Positions 37,216 through 47,199 of a DNA stretch of 64,000 nucleotides are shown here, in pieces. The notes under the pieces are model-generated. The model worked only from the letters and a program-made list of their open reading frames with translations, had not been told where the DNA came from and did not search any database. The DNA is from Hypoxylon rubiginosum. Taxonomy: Eukaryota > Ascomycota > Sordariomycetes > Xylariales > Hypoxylaceae. The position numbers were made by a program, and so were the translations under genes. Every line of letters starts with the position of its first letter. The stretch's first letter is position 1. The DNA is taken from assembly GCA_902806565.1 (NCBI GenBank), contig CADCXA010000006.1:1798001-1862000 (forward strand), written 5' to 3'.

Positions 37216-38635
37216 ATGGGACCTCCCAAGGGAGGCTATGCGCCCGACTTGGACAAATTTCTTGACACCCTGAAAAGTCGACCGGTGGATGCTTCTGTAG
37301 ATTTCCTCATATCGTAAGTATGCCCAGGTGGCCATCCTAGAGCATTGCTAGTAAATTTCGAGGCTAACGAATTATACAATTTAGCCTCCTCAAGCGCCGA
37401 CAGATCCAAGGATCCGAGTCCTGTGCGATTGCTACCGCACGCGTCCTCTTACAAGTTGTCGCCAAGGATAAATGGATCGACGTCGACCAGCTCATAGGGC
37501 GCATTCAACTTGTCGGCAGGAAACTCGTCGCAGCGCAACCTCATGAGCTAGTTATTGGTAATATCGTCAAGAGAGTTCTAGGACTGATACGAGACGAAGC
37601 GTCAGAAGATCGAAATGATATAGCCAATGACTCGCCGCCTGGCGGTACTACTACCTTACCTCCGTCGATCGAAACTGTTCCTGTCGAAAAGTCTATCCGG
37701 CCGCCGTCCCTCGCCGCCTTCGGCTCCTTCGCTCGATCGCAATCTATGTTTACCCTCCTCTCGGACCCCGATTTTATACCCTCGCCGAGTTCTACGTCCC
37801 AGTTGGGATCGGGTTCCTCGACACCACAGCGTTATCCCCAATCTACAAATGTACAAGCACTCAAATCAGAAGTGATTGACGGAATCGAGGAGATCGTAGA
37901 CGAGATCCGGCAAGTCGACGAACAAATCCAAAATTACGCCGATATTTACATTCACCCGGGAGACTACATCATGGTCCATCAACCTTCCAGGACGGTCCAG
38001 AGATTTCTCACACGAGCCGCGTCGAAGAGAAAGTTCACCGTACTTATCGTTGTTGACCCATCCGCATCTCACATTTCCGATGATCCGTATGCCTCGTTCC
38101 GGAAAGCTCTCACATCTGGAGGATCGACCGTTGTCAATATCATGAACGTTGGCCTCATGGCTTACATGTCAAGAGTTGATAAAGTGATTCTTGGAGCTCG
38201 GGCTATCACTAGCACAGGCGGAGTGGTGGTCGATTCCGGTGCTGCTGCTATTGCTCGTGCGGCGCGAGAACAGGGCAGAACTGTGATTGTCCTAGGCGGC
38301 GTGTATAAGGTCAGCCCGGATAGTCGGTCTCACCAAGAAGCCTTCGTCGAATGGGGCAGTCCCTCGAAATATGTCAACTTCGCAGACGGCAGAATGGTTG
38401 GGCAAGTGAAGGTTAGGAATGTCGTTGCTGAGTTTGTTTCTTCGGAGCTTGTCAACACCTACGTTACGAATTTGTATGTGATTGCATTTTACTCTATTTG
38501 CAGACTTGTATAGGTCTAGAGTCGCTGACAACTTTTAGGGGGGCGCATTCCAAAGATCACTTACATGGAATCATTGCCGATCACTACAATGATGAAGACG
38601 TCAACTTCGACCTCTTTGGAAAGACGCAAAGATGA
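37216..38635 (+). CDS. GCD7: Translation initiation factor eIF2B subunit beta
   Basis: Three exons (37,216-37,313; 37,385-38,473; 38,539-38,635) give 427 aa. Introns have GTAAGT...TTTAG and GTATGT...TTTTAG ends, and the last junction restores TNLGAHSKDHLHGIIADHYN. The N-terminal helical domain (KSRPVDASVDFLISLLKRRQIQGSESCAIATARVL) is followed by a disordered Ser/Pro-rich insert. The Rossmann-like regulatory domain then shows YIHPGDYIMVHQPSRTVQRFL, KVILGARAITSTGGVVVDSGAAAIA and GGVYKVSPDS. eIF2B is the decameric GDP/GTP exchange factor for eIF2; the alpha, beta and delta subunits form its regulatory core, which senses phosphorylated eIF2. The NxGxxA-type GARA...GG element and the LADHY-like end fit beta better than alpha or delta. 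Slightly longer than the yeast protein (381 aa). Confidence 0.9.
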
Positions 38636-39443
38636 TTGAAACCTCAACCACGTCACGTCTTATTGCGATAATCTGCGGCTGGTCATATTCAGAGACAATT
38701 GTATAGGTAGAAATCTCTCACCACGTAGTGAGTTGCCGCGATATTGTCTTACAATAATGGTACGGGCTGCGGGTGCACACGAATATCCCCGCCAATTTGA
38801 CTCATCCCCTAACGCAGCCTCGCGTAGGCATGCATGGGATTTATCGTGTTGGCCGCGTCACCGAGCTGCTAGCTTTTGGTGCTTTGCCAGCTTTGCATGC
38901 AACTACAGGGGGGGTTTAGCAAGCAAGCATGGATCAAGAGTAGTTAGAGACTGCTAGAGCGTGGGGTGGGCTGACAGGCAAGACAGACGGAAGTTTGGGT
39001 GCTCCTTTGCTTCGGGATCGAACGAATCTCGTTCGGGGATGGTTTGGTCGGTCTATGGTCGGTCTATCGAGCTATCAAGGGCTGAGAGGTTCAGCCACCA
39101 ATTAGACAGTTTCCTGGGCGGAGGACGCGGACCAAACACATTCAAAGCCGATGCGAGTCGGTGGACAAATAAAGTACATCTCAAAGCCCACCCAGGCACC
39201 AGCTTTCGTGATTCGATATGTGATATTTATTTAAAACCCTGCCCGTGAAACCTCCGCAATCTTCCAACCTACCAGAATCTGACTGTCTACCTAGGTAGTC
39301 ATACAACACCAACAACCTGCTTACATAGTTTGCAGCCACAGACATCACATACACAGACATAGCCCATATTAAACACCCCTAGTAATACTCAGATCTATTC
39401 GTCTCATCGACACAGCACGTCGACATTTACAAAGTCCTCCAAG
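38636..39443. other. Intergenic, likely promoter of the low-complexity gene
   Basis: About 810 bp between two plus-strand genes. It holds an ACCTAGGT palindrome at 39,289-39,296, about 150 bp before the next ATG. Short frames have no coding character. Confidence 0.4.
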
Positions 39444-41876
39444 ATGGACGTTCCACCTCCGCCATATACAGAAACAGACATCTATTCGCATTCAGGAAGG
39501 TCACCAAATAGCCAACCTGGATCCAACGATGATGCTGCTTCGGTCACCGAATCTTCAACTCACAGCACCATCATCTATACACCGCCGGAGACACCTCGAG
39601 AATCACACCACAGCTTCTCCGGCGGTTCGGACCATCACACTACAGTCTCGGCCCATTCTTATTTCGAATCCCGCCCTACTTTTAATCAGGCCCCCGGCCA
39701 GGACCTCATAGCTTCGCTAGCGGTCTCGGAGACTTCCTCGCCGGACGACTTCCCGTTTCCGGCCTGGGCAAGGGAGCGGGACACGACCGAGCAGGACTGG
39801 CACACGTTCCTCAACTACCTTCTGCCAGACCACGCGGCGAGGGCCAACTCGCACGTCGTCGACCGCAAGCTGCAGGCACAGGAGGACGCACAATCCCCCA
39901 AGTCGGAACGGAGCGTCGCCGAAGCGCAGCTAGGCCAAATCAAGTCATCTTCCGACTTGCACTCGCAGCCTGCACACAACGTCGACGCCATCATCCGCGA
40001 GTGGAACGATGGCTTCTTCAACCCGAGAGGCGTCACGATATGCCGTCAGACCCCATTCCCTGCCACGACGTCACGTACACCCGCCGGCGAACATTTCCCC
40101 GCTGCCGAGTCCCAGCCCCAGCCCCAGCCCCAGGAGCAGAATGCTAGATCGAGGTGGAACCCATTCCGATCATTTGACGTGAACAACCGTGGTGTTCGAC
40201 TTGGCGGTCTTACCATCGACGGTGACCGTGTCTCGTTTGGAAATTCGTTCGAGGTAGACCGCAACGGCGTGCGCTGGAATGGCCACAATTTCGAGCCCGG
40301 CCATCCAGACCAAGATCCTCGAGGCGGGTTTCCCGCAGGGCCCGGTCCTTTTGGCGGGTTCCACCATGGAAGAGTTTTCGGCAATCCCGAGCGAGGACGT
40401 GGCCGCGGTGGCCGTGGCGGTCGCTGGTGGAATACAGACCATGATCACGACCATCAAGAGGGTCGCTGTCGCTCACACAGCGCGTCCTCCAGCTCTTCTT
40501 CCTCGTCAGCATCCTCCCGTTCGTGCCGTTCCGACTCGAGCATCGGCAGCCTGCCCGACTGGGACGACCTGAAGGACACGCAGCTGCCCGTCACCAAGCA
40601 GTCGGTCTCCGCGTGGCTGGCACACCCAGAGCAGCCCGTGACGAAAGAAATGCTGAAGAGCGTGCGGTCTAGCATCAAAGCCGCGAAGAACGCGCCGCCG
40701 CCGGCCGACGACCCGGCATGGGAGCTCAATAAGAAGGCGCTGCGCCAGGAGGTCAAGGCGATGCTCGCGCGGTTCAACGAGCTGAAGCGGGAGCAGAAGC
40801 GGGCGCTCCGGGCCGTACGCAAGGAGAAGAGGCAGCAGAAGAGGGCCCTCCGGCGCGGGCGCAGGGCCGAGTCGAAACACCACGCCAGGGCCCTGCGAGA
40901 AAACGAGCGCGAGTTGAAGCGCCTCGCGCGCGAGCAGGGGCGTCCTTTCGGAAGAGGTTCCCGTATTCCCAACCCGCCTCAGCAGCCTAACATCCACATC
41001 CCGTCGCCGCCCCCCGTCCCTAATATTCACGTCCCCTCACCACCCCCGATCCCCAACATCCCCATGGTCCCCAGAGCTCCCGATATTCCCGCGATCCCCA
41101 ACCACCACCAGCCGACCGGCCCGCTAGGCATCTTCGGCGGCCCCGGCCCCTTCGGCGGCCCGGGTTTCTTCGGCGGCGGCGGAGGCCCCTTCAGCAACCG
41201 CCGCGCCCCCTGGGAGCGCGACGTCGAGCGCGCGCGCCAGCAGGCCGAGCAAGCGCGGTCCCACGCCCACGCGCAGGCCGCCGCGGCCCGCGCCGCCGCG
41301 CTCTCGCAGGCCGACGCGGCTCGCGCCCACGCGCGTGCTCAGGCAGGCACGGCGCGCGCCGCCTCGCAGTCGCAAGTCGACGTGGCCCGCGCCCACGCGC
41401 TTGCCCAGGCGGACACGGCGCGCGCCCGGGCCGAGGCCGCGGTCGCCGCTTGGACCAGAAGCAGCTGCGCCCGCGGCCGCCCCGACTCCTCCTCCTCCTC
41501 GGCTTGGGGTCAGGGTCATGACCAGACCCACCCGCACCCGCCGTTCGTCCCGCCGTTCGTCCCGCCGTCCGCGACGGCGACGGCGGACCCGCTGGACCAC
41601 AAGTACGCGCAGGCGGACGAGCTGGAAGCGCAGCTGGCGCGGAAGGCGGAGTCCCTACGGGCACTGCAGGCGGCGGCGGAGCGGGAGGGGATCGAGGCGG
41701 CGCGGCGGGGGGACGGGGACGTGAAAGGTGGGAAGGCGCAGACGCGGGCGCAGAGGGAGGCGGAGGCGCTGGAGGCGGAGATGGATGGGCTGGGGAGGGA
41801 GGTGGAGAGGTTGCGGCTCGAGGCGGACGAGGAGATGGCGCGGAATTTGGAGAAGGAGGAGAGGGGGTGGAAGTAG
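39444..41876 (+). CDS. Large low-complexity protein with basic coiled coil
   Basis: An intronless frame encodes 810 aa. I do not recognise the family. Visible parts, in order, are: a Ser/Thr/Pro-rich acidic N-terminus to about residue 105; a short conserved-looking DWHTFLNYLLPDH segment at 119-130; a repeat-like VNNRGVRLGGLTIDGDRVSFG and VDRNGVRWNGHNFEP at 247-284; an RGG-like run at 317-326; a serine tract at 348-365; a strongly basic coiled coil at about 425-498; PSPPP repeats with IHIPS and IHVPS at 516-540; a Gly/Phe-rich stretch at 561-583; Ala/Arg heptad-like repeats at 590-668; and a charged C-terminal coiled coil at 720-808. A cytosolic or RNA-associated scaffold is possible but unproven. 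High G+C in the 3' half creates long antisense frames that are not genes. Confidence 0.7.
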   Translation: MDVPPPPYTETDIYSHSGRSPNSQPGSNDDAASVTESSTHSTIIYTPPETPRESHHSFSGGSDHHTTVSAHSYFESRPTFNQAPGQDLIASLAVSETSSPDDFPFPAWARERDTTEQDWHTFLNYLLPDHAARANSHVVDRKLQAQEDAQSPKSERSVAEAQLGQIKSSSDLHSQPAHNVDAIIREWNDGFFNPRGVTICRQTPFPATTSRTPAGEHFPAAESQPQPQPQEQNARSRWNPFRSFDVNNRGVRLGGLTIDGDRVSFGNSFEVDRNGVRWNGHNFEPGHPDQDPRGGFPAGPGPFGGFHHGRVFGNPERGRGRGGRGGRWWNTDHDHDHQEGRCRSHSASSSSSSSSASSRSCRSDSSIGSLPDWDDLKDTQLPVTKQSVSAWLAHPEQPVTKEMLKSVRSSIKAAKNAPPPADDPAWELNKKALRQEVKAMLARFNELKREQKRALRAVRKEKRQQKRALRRGRRAESKHHARALRENERELKRLAREQGRPFGRGSRIPNPPQQPNIHIPSPPPVPNIHVPSPPPIPNIPMVPRAPDIPAIPNHHQPTGPLGIFGGPGPFGGPGFFGGGGGPFSNRRAPWERDVERARQQAEQARSHAHAQAAAARAAALSQADAARAHARAQAGTARAASQSQVDVARAHALAQADTARARAEAAVAAWTRSSCARGRPDSSSSSAWGQGHDQTHPHPPFVPPFVPPSATATADPLDHKYAQADELEAQLARKAESLRALQAAAEREGIEAARRGDGDVKGGKAQTRAQREAEALEAEMDGLGREVERLRLEADEEMARNLEKEERGWK

Positions 41877-42374
41877 AGGTGAAGAAGGAGGAGGAGGAGG
41901 AGGAGGAGGAGGAGGAGGAGAAGAGACTTTGGGACATGGACTTGATGCCTGGTTACTACGTAGGAAGGACATGATGGACTCGGATGTGGTCTTATGGCAC
42001 TAAGCCTTGTGGGAGGGAGAGAAATTGGTGGTTAGGATTTGGGCGAACTAAATCGTTATGTGGATAGCCTACATGTTGACGGGACGGTCACTTAAGAAAT
42101 GAGAATGAAGTCTACCATGTCCGAATTTTGAAGAGTTTTCTTAAATTGCTTGAACGCAGCGTTTTTCGTGCAGATCCTATGCTGGCCTTCCTGGTTTCTC
42201 CTAAGCATGAATGCTATATGCTATGCTAAAGGCAAGCCTCTCCAGTCTATGAATCCCAAGATAATTCCCACCGCGGGCTTCTGAATGATTCCGTTCTACA
42301 AGTCTATGCCATTTTACGTGCCTGTAATGACCACGGCTTGATCCACGGCACTCCCATTTGTCTAGCTTCTACTC
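41877..42374. other. Convergent intergenic spacer
   Basis: About 500 bp between the stops of the low-complexity gene and the acetyltransferase gene. Apart from the GGA microsatellite at its left edge nothing is recognised. Confidence 0.4.
41886..41921 (+). repeat. GGA trinucleotide microsatellite
   Basis: About twelve GGA units immediately after the stop codon of the low-complexity gene, presumably in its 3' untranslated region. Confidence 0.85.
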
Positions 42375-43143
42375 TTACGAATGCTTGCTCTCGTCCTTCT
42401 CGACCAGCGCCTGTACGCCCAACGCCCTACCGACCTTGACCTTCCGCTTCGTCTCCTTAGGTTTGCTCGCCGCCGGCTCGGCCTTGCCCGCGTCGCCGGC
42501 GGGCTCTCCCTCGTCGACGCCCTCGGACCCGGCCCCCTCGGCGTCGAGCCGGGCCTCGCGGATCTGGTCGCGGATCGTCGATAGGTCCAGGCGCATGCAG
42601 TGGGCGTCCTCGCCGTCGGCGTAGTACTTGGACTCGGTCTTCTCCTGGTCGAAGCCCAGGGTCTTGGTGTAGAGGTGGATGGCCGCCTTGTTGGACACGC
42701 GCACGTGCAGGCTGACGTACTGGGCGCCGAAGGTCTCGACCATGGCTAGTTCTGTGTTTTGAATGCAAGTCAGTATACCTGTACGATGTAATGTGTATAT
42801 GTATGATATGACATGGACATTTATACTTACGACTCTGCCGCATCAGCTTCTCGGCGATACCTAACCGCCTGTGGGTGCGCATGACGGATAGCGAGGTGAT
42901 GTGGCCGTGTTGGACGCCGTCTGCAGGTTCCTCCTCCATCTTAGCTAGGACGTAGCCGACGATCTTGGGGTAATCGTATGGGGTCTTCTTGGGCCGCGAT
43001 ACATCTACAGCGACGTAGCTGAGCTGGGGCCATGATAACGCATGGTATAGGTAATATTTCATGAAGTAGTTTTCGGGGAGGTTCTCCAAGTTCGCATGTT
43101 GGATCAGCGGTATGTCCCGCGGTTCTAGGCGGCGAATATCCAT
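42375..43143 (-). CDS. ARD1: N-alpha-acetyltransferase catalytic subunit (Naa10/Ard1)
   Basis: Two exons (43,143-42,831 and 42,751-42,375) give 229 aa. The intron (GTAAGT...ACAG) joins KLMRQS to [21 protein letters not shown]. The GNAT domain covers residues 1-155: the start [26 protein letters not shown], the substrate loop [16 protein letters not shown], the core [22 protein letters not shown] with the acetyl-CoA-binding RRLGIA at 92-97, and YTKTLGFD. The C-terminal 70 residues are charged and disordered, as in Naa10 from other species. With Naa15 (Nat1) on the ribosome it forms NatA, which acetylates Ser, Ala, Thr and similar N-termini after Met removal. Length is close to the human 235 aa. 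Confidence 0.93.
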
Positions 43144-43621
43144 TGTTCGTCTCTGTTGTTTCTCCTTGCTCGGTTGCTAAAGAGTTCGGTCTTGTCTCAT
43201 TCGAGGGAAACTTGTGAGTTCTGACGGGAGATCGAGACCAGTTTGTTGCTTTACACGATGTAGCGAGTGGTAGCTGAGGAATGTAGCTCTAAGCCAGAGC
43301 TCTACCGCTTTTGCGCGTCGTCAAAAAAACGACGGTTCAGTATGTGTACTTAGATTTGTGTGTCAGTGCCGAAGAAATTGAGGTACTCGAGTATTTTTCT
43401 AATTGAATGATCCTGGTAACTGCATAACCTTAAATATCTGCCCCGCGATGCCCCTCCATCTGTTCATTTGCGACTGACAAAGTCGAAGTTCAGAAATAAT
43501 CAAAGCCGCCTGTTTTCAAGAGAGGCTATCACAAACCCAAAATCCGACTGGAGAGCTATCCAAGTTCATAAAATAGCTCTATCTCTAGCATCAAAGCTCA
43601 TCGTTATACCTAATTTCTAAG
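43144..43621. promoter_or_regulatory. Divergent promoter region of ARD1 and LTO1
   Basis: About 480 bp between divergent starts, so both promoters must lie here. No specific site is claimed. Confidence 0.4.
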
Positions 43622-44323
43622 ATGCCTCCGAGTAACGAACCAGACGACCTATTCGATTTTGATGATATCCTAAACCTCGAGGAGAAATACCACAAGGAAG
43701 GTTACGACGAGGGCTATAAAGACGGTGCCGAGGCCGGTCTTATAGAGGGTCGCTCCGTCGGGCTTAAGAAGGGGTTTGAGAAGTTCTTAGAAGCCGGCCG
43801 TTTACAAGGCAGAGCCATAATATGGGCCAATCGAATACCTAGCTTGAAGAAGGAGCTAGAGGAAGAGCGTGCCTCGGGTGACGATTCACAACGAGAAACA
43901 TCACAAGACGAAGAGAAAGACGAAGAGGAAGAGAAAGATCGAGATATAGACAAAGGCAAAGGCAAAGAGGAGGCATCATCAAGCTCTCAAGATGAGAAGA
44001 AGCCGGAACCAATAGAATTACCCCCTCTCAACAGCAATCCCCGGCTAGAGAAGAATATCAGAATGTTGTACGGCATGCTGGAACCCGGAACGCTATCGAC
44101 CAAGAATGACGACGAGTCGGTCAACGATTTCGACAGCCGGTTGAAGGGTGCTCAGGCCAGATTCAAGATGATCGAGAGGGCCATCAGAGAAGCAGTCGAA
44201 AAGGGGTCCGCAGAGAAACGCCGTCGACCAGCTCAACCAAGCAAACCAGTAACAGGCAACGACAACATCGAGGATATTGGAAAAGTACCGCACAGAGGAG
44301 AGGGCTCGGGAGGCAAAGGTTGA
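43622..44323 (+). CDS. LTO1: Lto1/ORAOV1 homologue, Fe-S protein biogenesis adaptor
   Basis: A single exon encodes 233 aa. Residues about 22-60 contain the deca-GX3 pattern shared by Yae1 and Lto1: glycine every fourth residue in EGYDEGYKDGAEAGLIEGRSVGLKKG, followed by FEKFLEAGRLQGRA. The N-terminal DDLFDFDDILNLEEKYH is typical of Lto1. In yeast, Lto1 with Yae1 recruits the cytosolic Fe-S targeting complex to the ABC protein Rli1, linking Fe-S supply to ribosome recycling. A Glu/Lys-rich disordered insert (about 80-130) separates this from a helical C-terminus (NPRLEKNIRMLYGMLEPGT). The very C-terminus does not show the Trp ending used in some Fe-S adaptors. The protein is longer than yeast Lto1. 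Confidence 0.85.
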   Translation: MPPSNEPDDLFDFDDILNLEEKYHKEGYDEGYKDGAEAGLIEGRSVGLKKGFEKFLEAGRLQGRAIIWANRIPSLKKELEEERASGDDSQRETSQDEEKDEEEEKDRDIDKGKGKEEASSSSQDEKKPEPIELPPLNSNPRLEKNIRMLYGMLEPGTLSTKNDDESVNDFDSRLKGAQARFKMIERAIREAVEKGSAEKRRRPAQPSKPVTGNDNIEDIGKVPHRGEGSGGKG

Positions 44324-44685
44324 CCACTGTGAGCGGCCGAAGGAATAGATTAGCAAGCAATGATTTCGACACGGATAGACAAGCCGACGCTATCTCGGCA
44401 GCCTGGTCATAATGAGATGTACGCTTTGTAAAAGTACAACATGCTAGACAAAAAATCGAGCAAATCGATGAGTTAGAAAAACGGCGAATATGATTGCTGC
44501 AGAGTCTTTAACCGTAAATAAATCTAATCAGTGTCGGCTTCTGTTCCTCTCTTCCTCTCCTATGTATGTACACCGTACCCCCTCGTACACGCATCCCACG
44601 TCTATTTGAAATTCCGGCACGGGTATCTGTACTCTCGTTAGCATCGTATCGCATCTCACCTCTCCTAACTCTGCAAAAAAGGCAC
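44324..44685. other. Convergent intergenic spacer
   Basis: About 360 bp between the stops of LTO1 and the complex I subunit gene. Nothing is recognised. Confidence 0.4.
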
Positions 44686-45367
44686 TCACATCTGGGCATC
44701 CGGGTCGTTGTAGGAGCTCTCCTCCAGCTCGTACTTATAAACCTCCCAATCACCATCCGCCTTCTGCGCCCACCCGCTCGGCAGCGGCGGCAACCCGCCC
44801 GGCAGCAGCGTGTCTTTCGCCGCACCCGTATTCTTCTCCAAGTACGCCGCGAGCCCGCCCGTCCTGCCCTCCTCCCGCACGGCGACGAGCTGCTTCTCGC
44901 CGGCCTCGCCGATCAAGTCCTGCTTGGGGACCGCCGCGGACCCGACGCTCAGCAGCGCGACCGTGTCGGCCTGGCTGACGAAGCTCAGCGTCGGGTACGC
45001 GCGCCGCGAGTCCCGCTTCCAGTACGGGTTGTCGGCGATGTCGCCGGCGGGGGCCGTGACGGGGTCGTCGTAGCCCAGGGGGTCCTGGCCGCCGGGCGTC
45101 GGGTTGCGGAAGTACGGGTTCAGCGGGATGCCGTTGGACCGGTTCGGGTCCACGGCGAAGGCGCGCCGGACGCGCTCCCATATGCCGGTCGACTGGAGGC
45201 ATTGTTTCTGCGCGGTGAAGCATCTCGTTAGCAGGTATTCAGTGGTCCAATACTCGGCGGGAAAAATGCCGCCAATTGGGGATTCGTTTGTCGGAATGAC
45301 GGGTTCGGCGTACCTGGCTGAGGCTCATGACGCCTCCTGCAGCTTTCACAACTGCTTTGGAGGCCAT
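44686..45367 (-). CDS. Mitochondrial complex I 21.3 kDa subunit (NUZM-like)
   Basis: Two exons (45,367-45,314 and 45,207-44,686) give 191 aa. The 106-nt intron has GTACGC and GCGCAG ends and joins MSLSQ to KQCLQSTGIWERVRRAFAVDPNRSNGIPLNPYFRNP. The protein matches the fungal-specific NADH:ubiquinone oxidoreductase 21.3 kDa subunit (Neurospora NUO-21.3, Yarrowia NUZM). It contains the family features PYFRNPTPGG...YDDP, APAGDIADNPYWKRDSRRAYP and a C-terminal LPPLPSGWAQKADGDWEVYKYELEESSY stretch. The short N-terminus MASKAVVKAAGG could act in import. It is an accessory subunit of the inner membrane complex, with no catalytic residue. The reverse frame is open but not a gene. Confidence 0.85.
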
Positions 45368-46025
45368 GGTGGCTGATTTGGAAGGGAGAGTGGTGCTTGG
45401 ATGTTGTCGTTGAAATGTTCAAGTGAGCTGTTTCGAGGTTCGAAGGTGTTTCTGGTTGGCCCAAGTTTTCCCGAGAAATTACCGGGCCGATTACTTTTAC
45501 GTCAACTCTGCTTGGCTGGATATCTGTGAGTACGTCGTAGCTTTCTACAGTTTGGTAATGAAGGAAAACATCAACTTAAACTCGGAGACAAAATATTGCA
45601 ATTTTCTTTTTGGACAAATGGTTGCATAACGTCATTTGGTATGTACGTTTAAGCCGAATTTGTATTGAATATGCCTCTCCAGTGTTTACCTATTACCAAC
45701 ATTATGAGCACCTGTACCTAATATAGGGTAAATAGCGAGCTGCACAACTATCCATTGACTTGCAGTGATTCCAATGCATGCTTCTCATCCTACAAAAAAT
45801 ACGACGGGATAAGTGTCTACGGCAATTAGGATCCTCGAAAGCAATCGGAATGTGCCCTCCACCCATGACAAGCTGTAGAAGATGCTCGGAAGATGCATTG
45901 CGAGATGTAGGACATAAAAAGGCTTGAAATTTGTGCTTCTTGCGAGTCTATTGGTAGGTATACAAGTTTTTGTCTACACGACAGTTCGACCACCAAACCC
46001 CATCGTCTATGGATCCATCACCCCT
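45368..46025. other. Intergenic, nothing recognised
   Basis: About 660 bp between two minus-strand mitochondrial-protein genes; it should contain the promoter of the complex I subunit gene. No RNA gene or repeat is seen. Confidence 0.4.
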
Positions 46026-46762
46026 TTATTCGTTAGCTTCCTCGCGGCCGTGCTTGGAGTTGAGGTAGTGGTTTCTATATCCCACATTAGTCTAGTCCGA
46101 GCTGCCATTTCTTGTAAGGCAGCGCTTAGGCGTATCATACCTCTCGATGGCCCAGGACATGGCGTAGTAGAAGAAGATCATCGGGGGAGCGACGTAGAGG
46201 ACCTGGGCGCTGAATCGTCGCCATGAGTTGAAGACGGCAGCGTGAGCAGCGCCGGCGAACGGGTTCTGCTTGTTTGCGCTCAGCGTGTAGCTGATGATGC
46301 CTTTCTGCGGCATGCCACCTAGAAATCCACGTCGTTAGTCCATCGTCTCGGTGCCCATCGGTTGTACGGCGCTTAATCGCCAATCCATCAATCTGGAATC
46401 GTATGCTCGATATATCGGCCATAAGGAGTGCCTCAACCTCTATCTATTGACTGCTCGTGATTTCGTCTGTTCCTCGCTCGTATTTGTGCTTCCCGCCTCT
46501 TTCAATGCCTGCGTCCACCCTCAGGAAATGCGAACTCGAAATATCACTCACCAAAGTGACCCCAGCCACCGAGGAACCTATAACAGTAGCGTTAGCAGCT
46601 ATTCAGGTAGGTATTCGCATCTTGAAGCTTCAAATTTTCCGGTTCGTAGGCCATCAAGCGTCGGAATACAAAAAGACGCAAGTTCGGTTCATAGGAGACT
46701 CACTTTCCGTGCTTGCCGATGGGGCCCTCACCGCCAGCCATCAAAGCCTGAGTAGGACGCAT
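46026..46762 (-). CDS. QCR8: Cytochrome bc1 complex subunit 8
   Basis: Four exons (46,762-46,704; 46,577-46,552; 46,318-46,141; 46,074-46,026) give 103 aa. The second exon is only 26 nt and encodes FLGGWGHF; it is needed to recover the family sequence GKFLGGWGHFGGMPQKGIISYTLSANKQNPF. Each intron has clean GT...AG ends, and all phases agree. The single membrane helix is VLYVAPPMIFFYYAMSWAIE, and the C-terminus is short and charged. Qcr8 (human UQCRQ) sits next to cytochrome b in complex III and is essential for its assembly. The N-terminal MRPTQALMAGGEGPIGKHGK is usual in ascomycete Qcr8. Length is normal (about 95-105 aa). Confidence 0.93.
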
Positions 46763-47199
46763 TTTGAAGTACGAAGTATACTGATGTGTAGGCGATCTCA
46801 ATTGGGTGTTTAGAGGAGAGCGAGGGTTCGTTTTCAATTGGAAATTCGCGACGTCAAAATTCAAGATGCAGGTTGTTAGCGGACCAGGAATTGACAATTC
46901 CAAAGAAACCGAGCTAACGCCCCTTGTGGCTTGTGGTGGCTAGTGTTTTGACCCGCCCAGCCCGCCTGCCCGCCTACCGCTAGCTGCCCCATTATTAGGT
47001 AATACACTGATAGACGCAATTGACCACTCCACCGACTTGCAATCAGCTTAACGATTTTCTTAAGCCCGAGAAGCTCCATCCGGGACCCTAGAGCTCTAAC
47101 GAACGCAACTCGGCCGTCACCAAAAACCCCGGCCTCGTATCTACGAAACGCATAACCGCCTACACACACACACGCACACACGCACGCACACATATCAAA
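46763..47199. promoter_or_regulatory. Divergent promoter region of QCR8 and PHB1
   Basis: About 440 bp between two divergent genes for inner-membrane mitochondrial proteins, so the promoters lie back to back. A CA-rich tract (ACACACACACGCACACACG) occupies about 47,162-47,190 just before the PHB1 ATG, probably in its leader. A CCCGCCTGCCCGCC stretch lies near 46,960. Confidence 0.5.

Noticed and set aside
40454..41937. Several long minus-strand frames opposite the low-complexity gene
   Set aside because: They are shadows of a high-G+C coding region. Their products are Arg/Pro/Ala runs without conserved motifs, and the plus-strand frame has the better start and composition.
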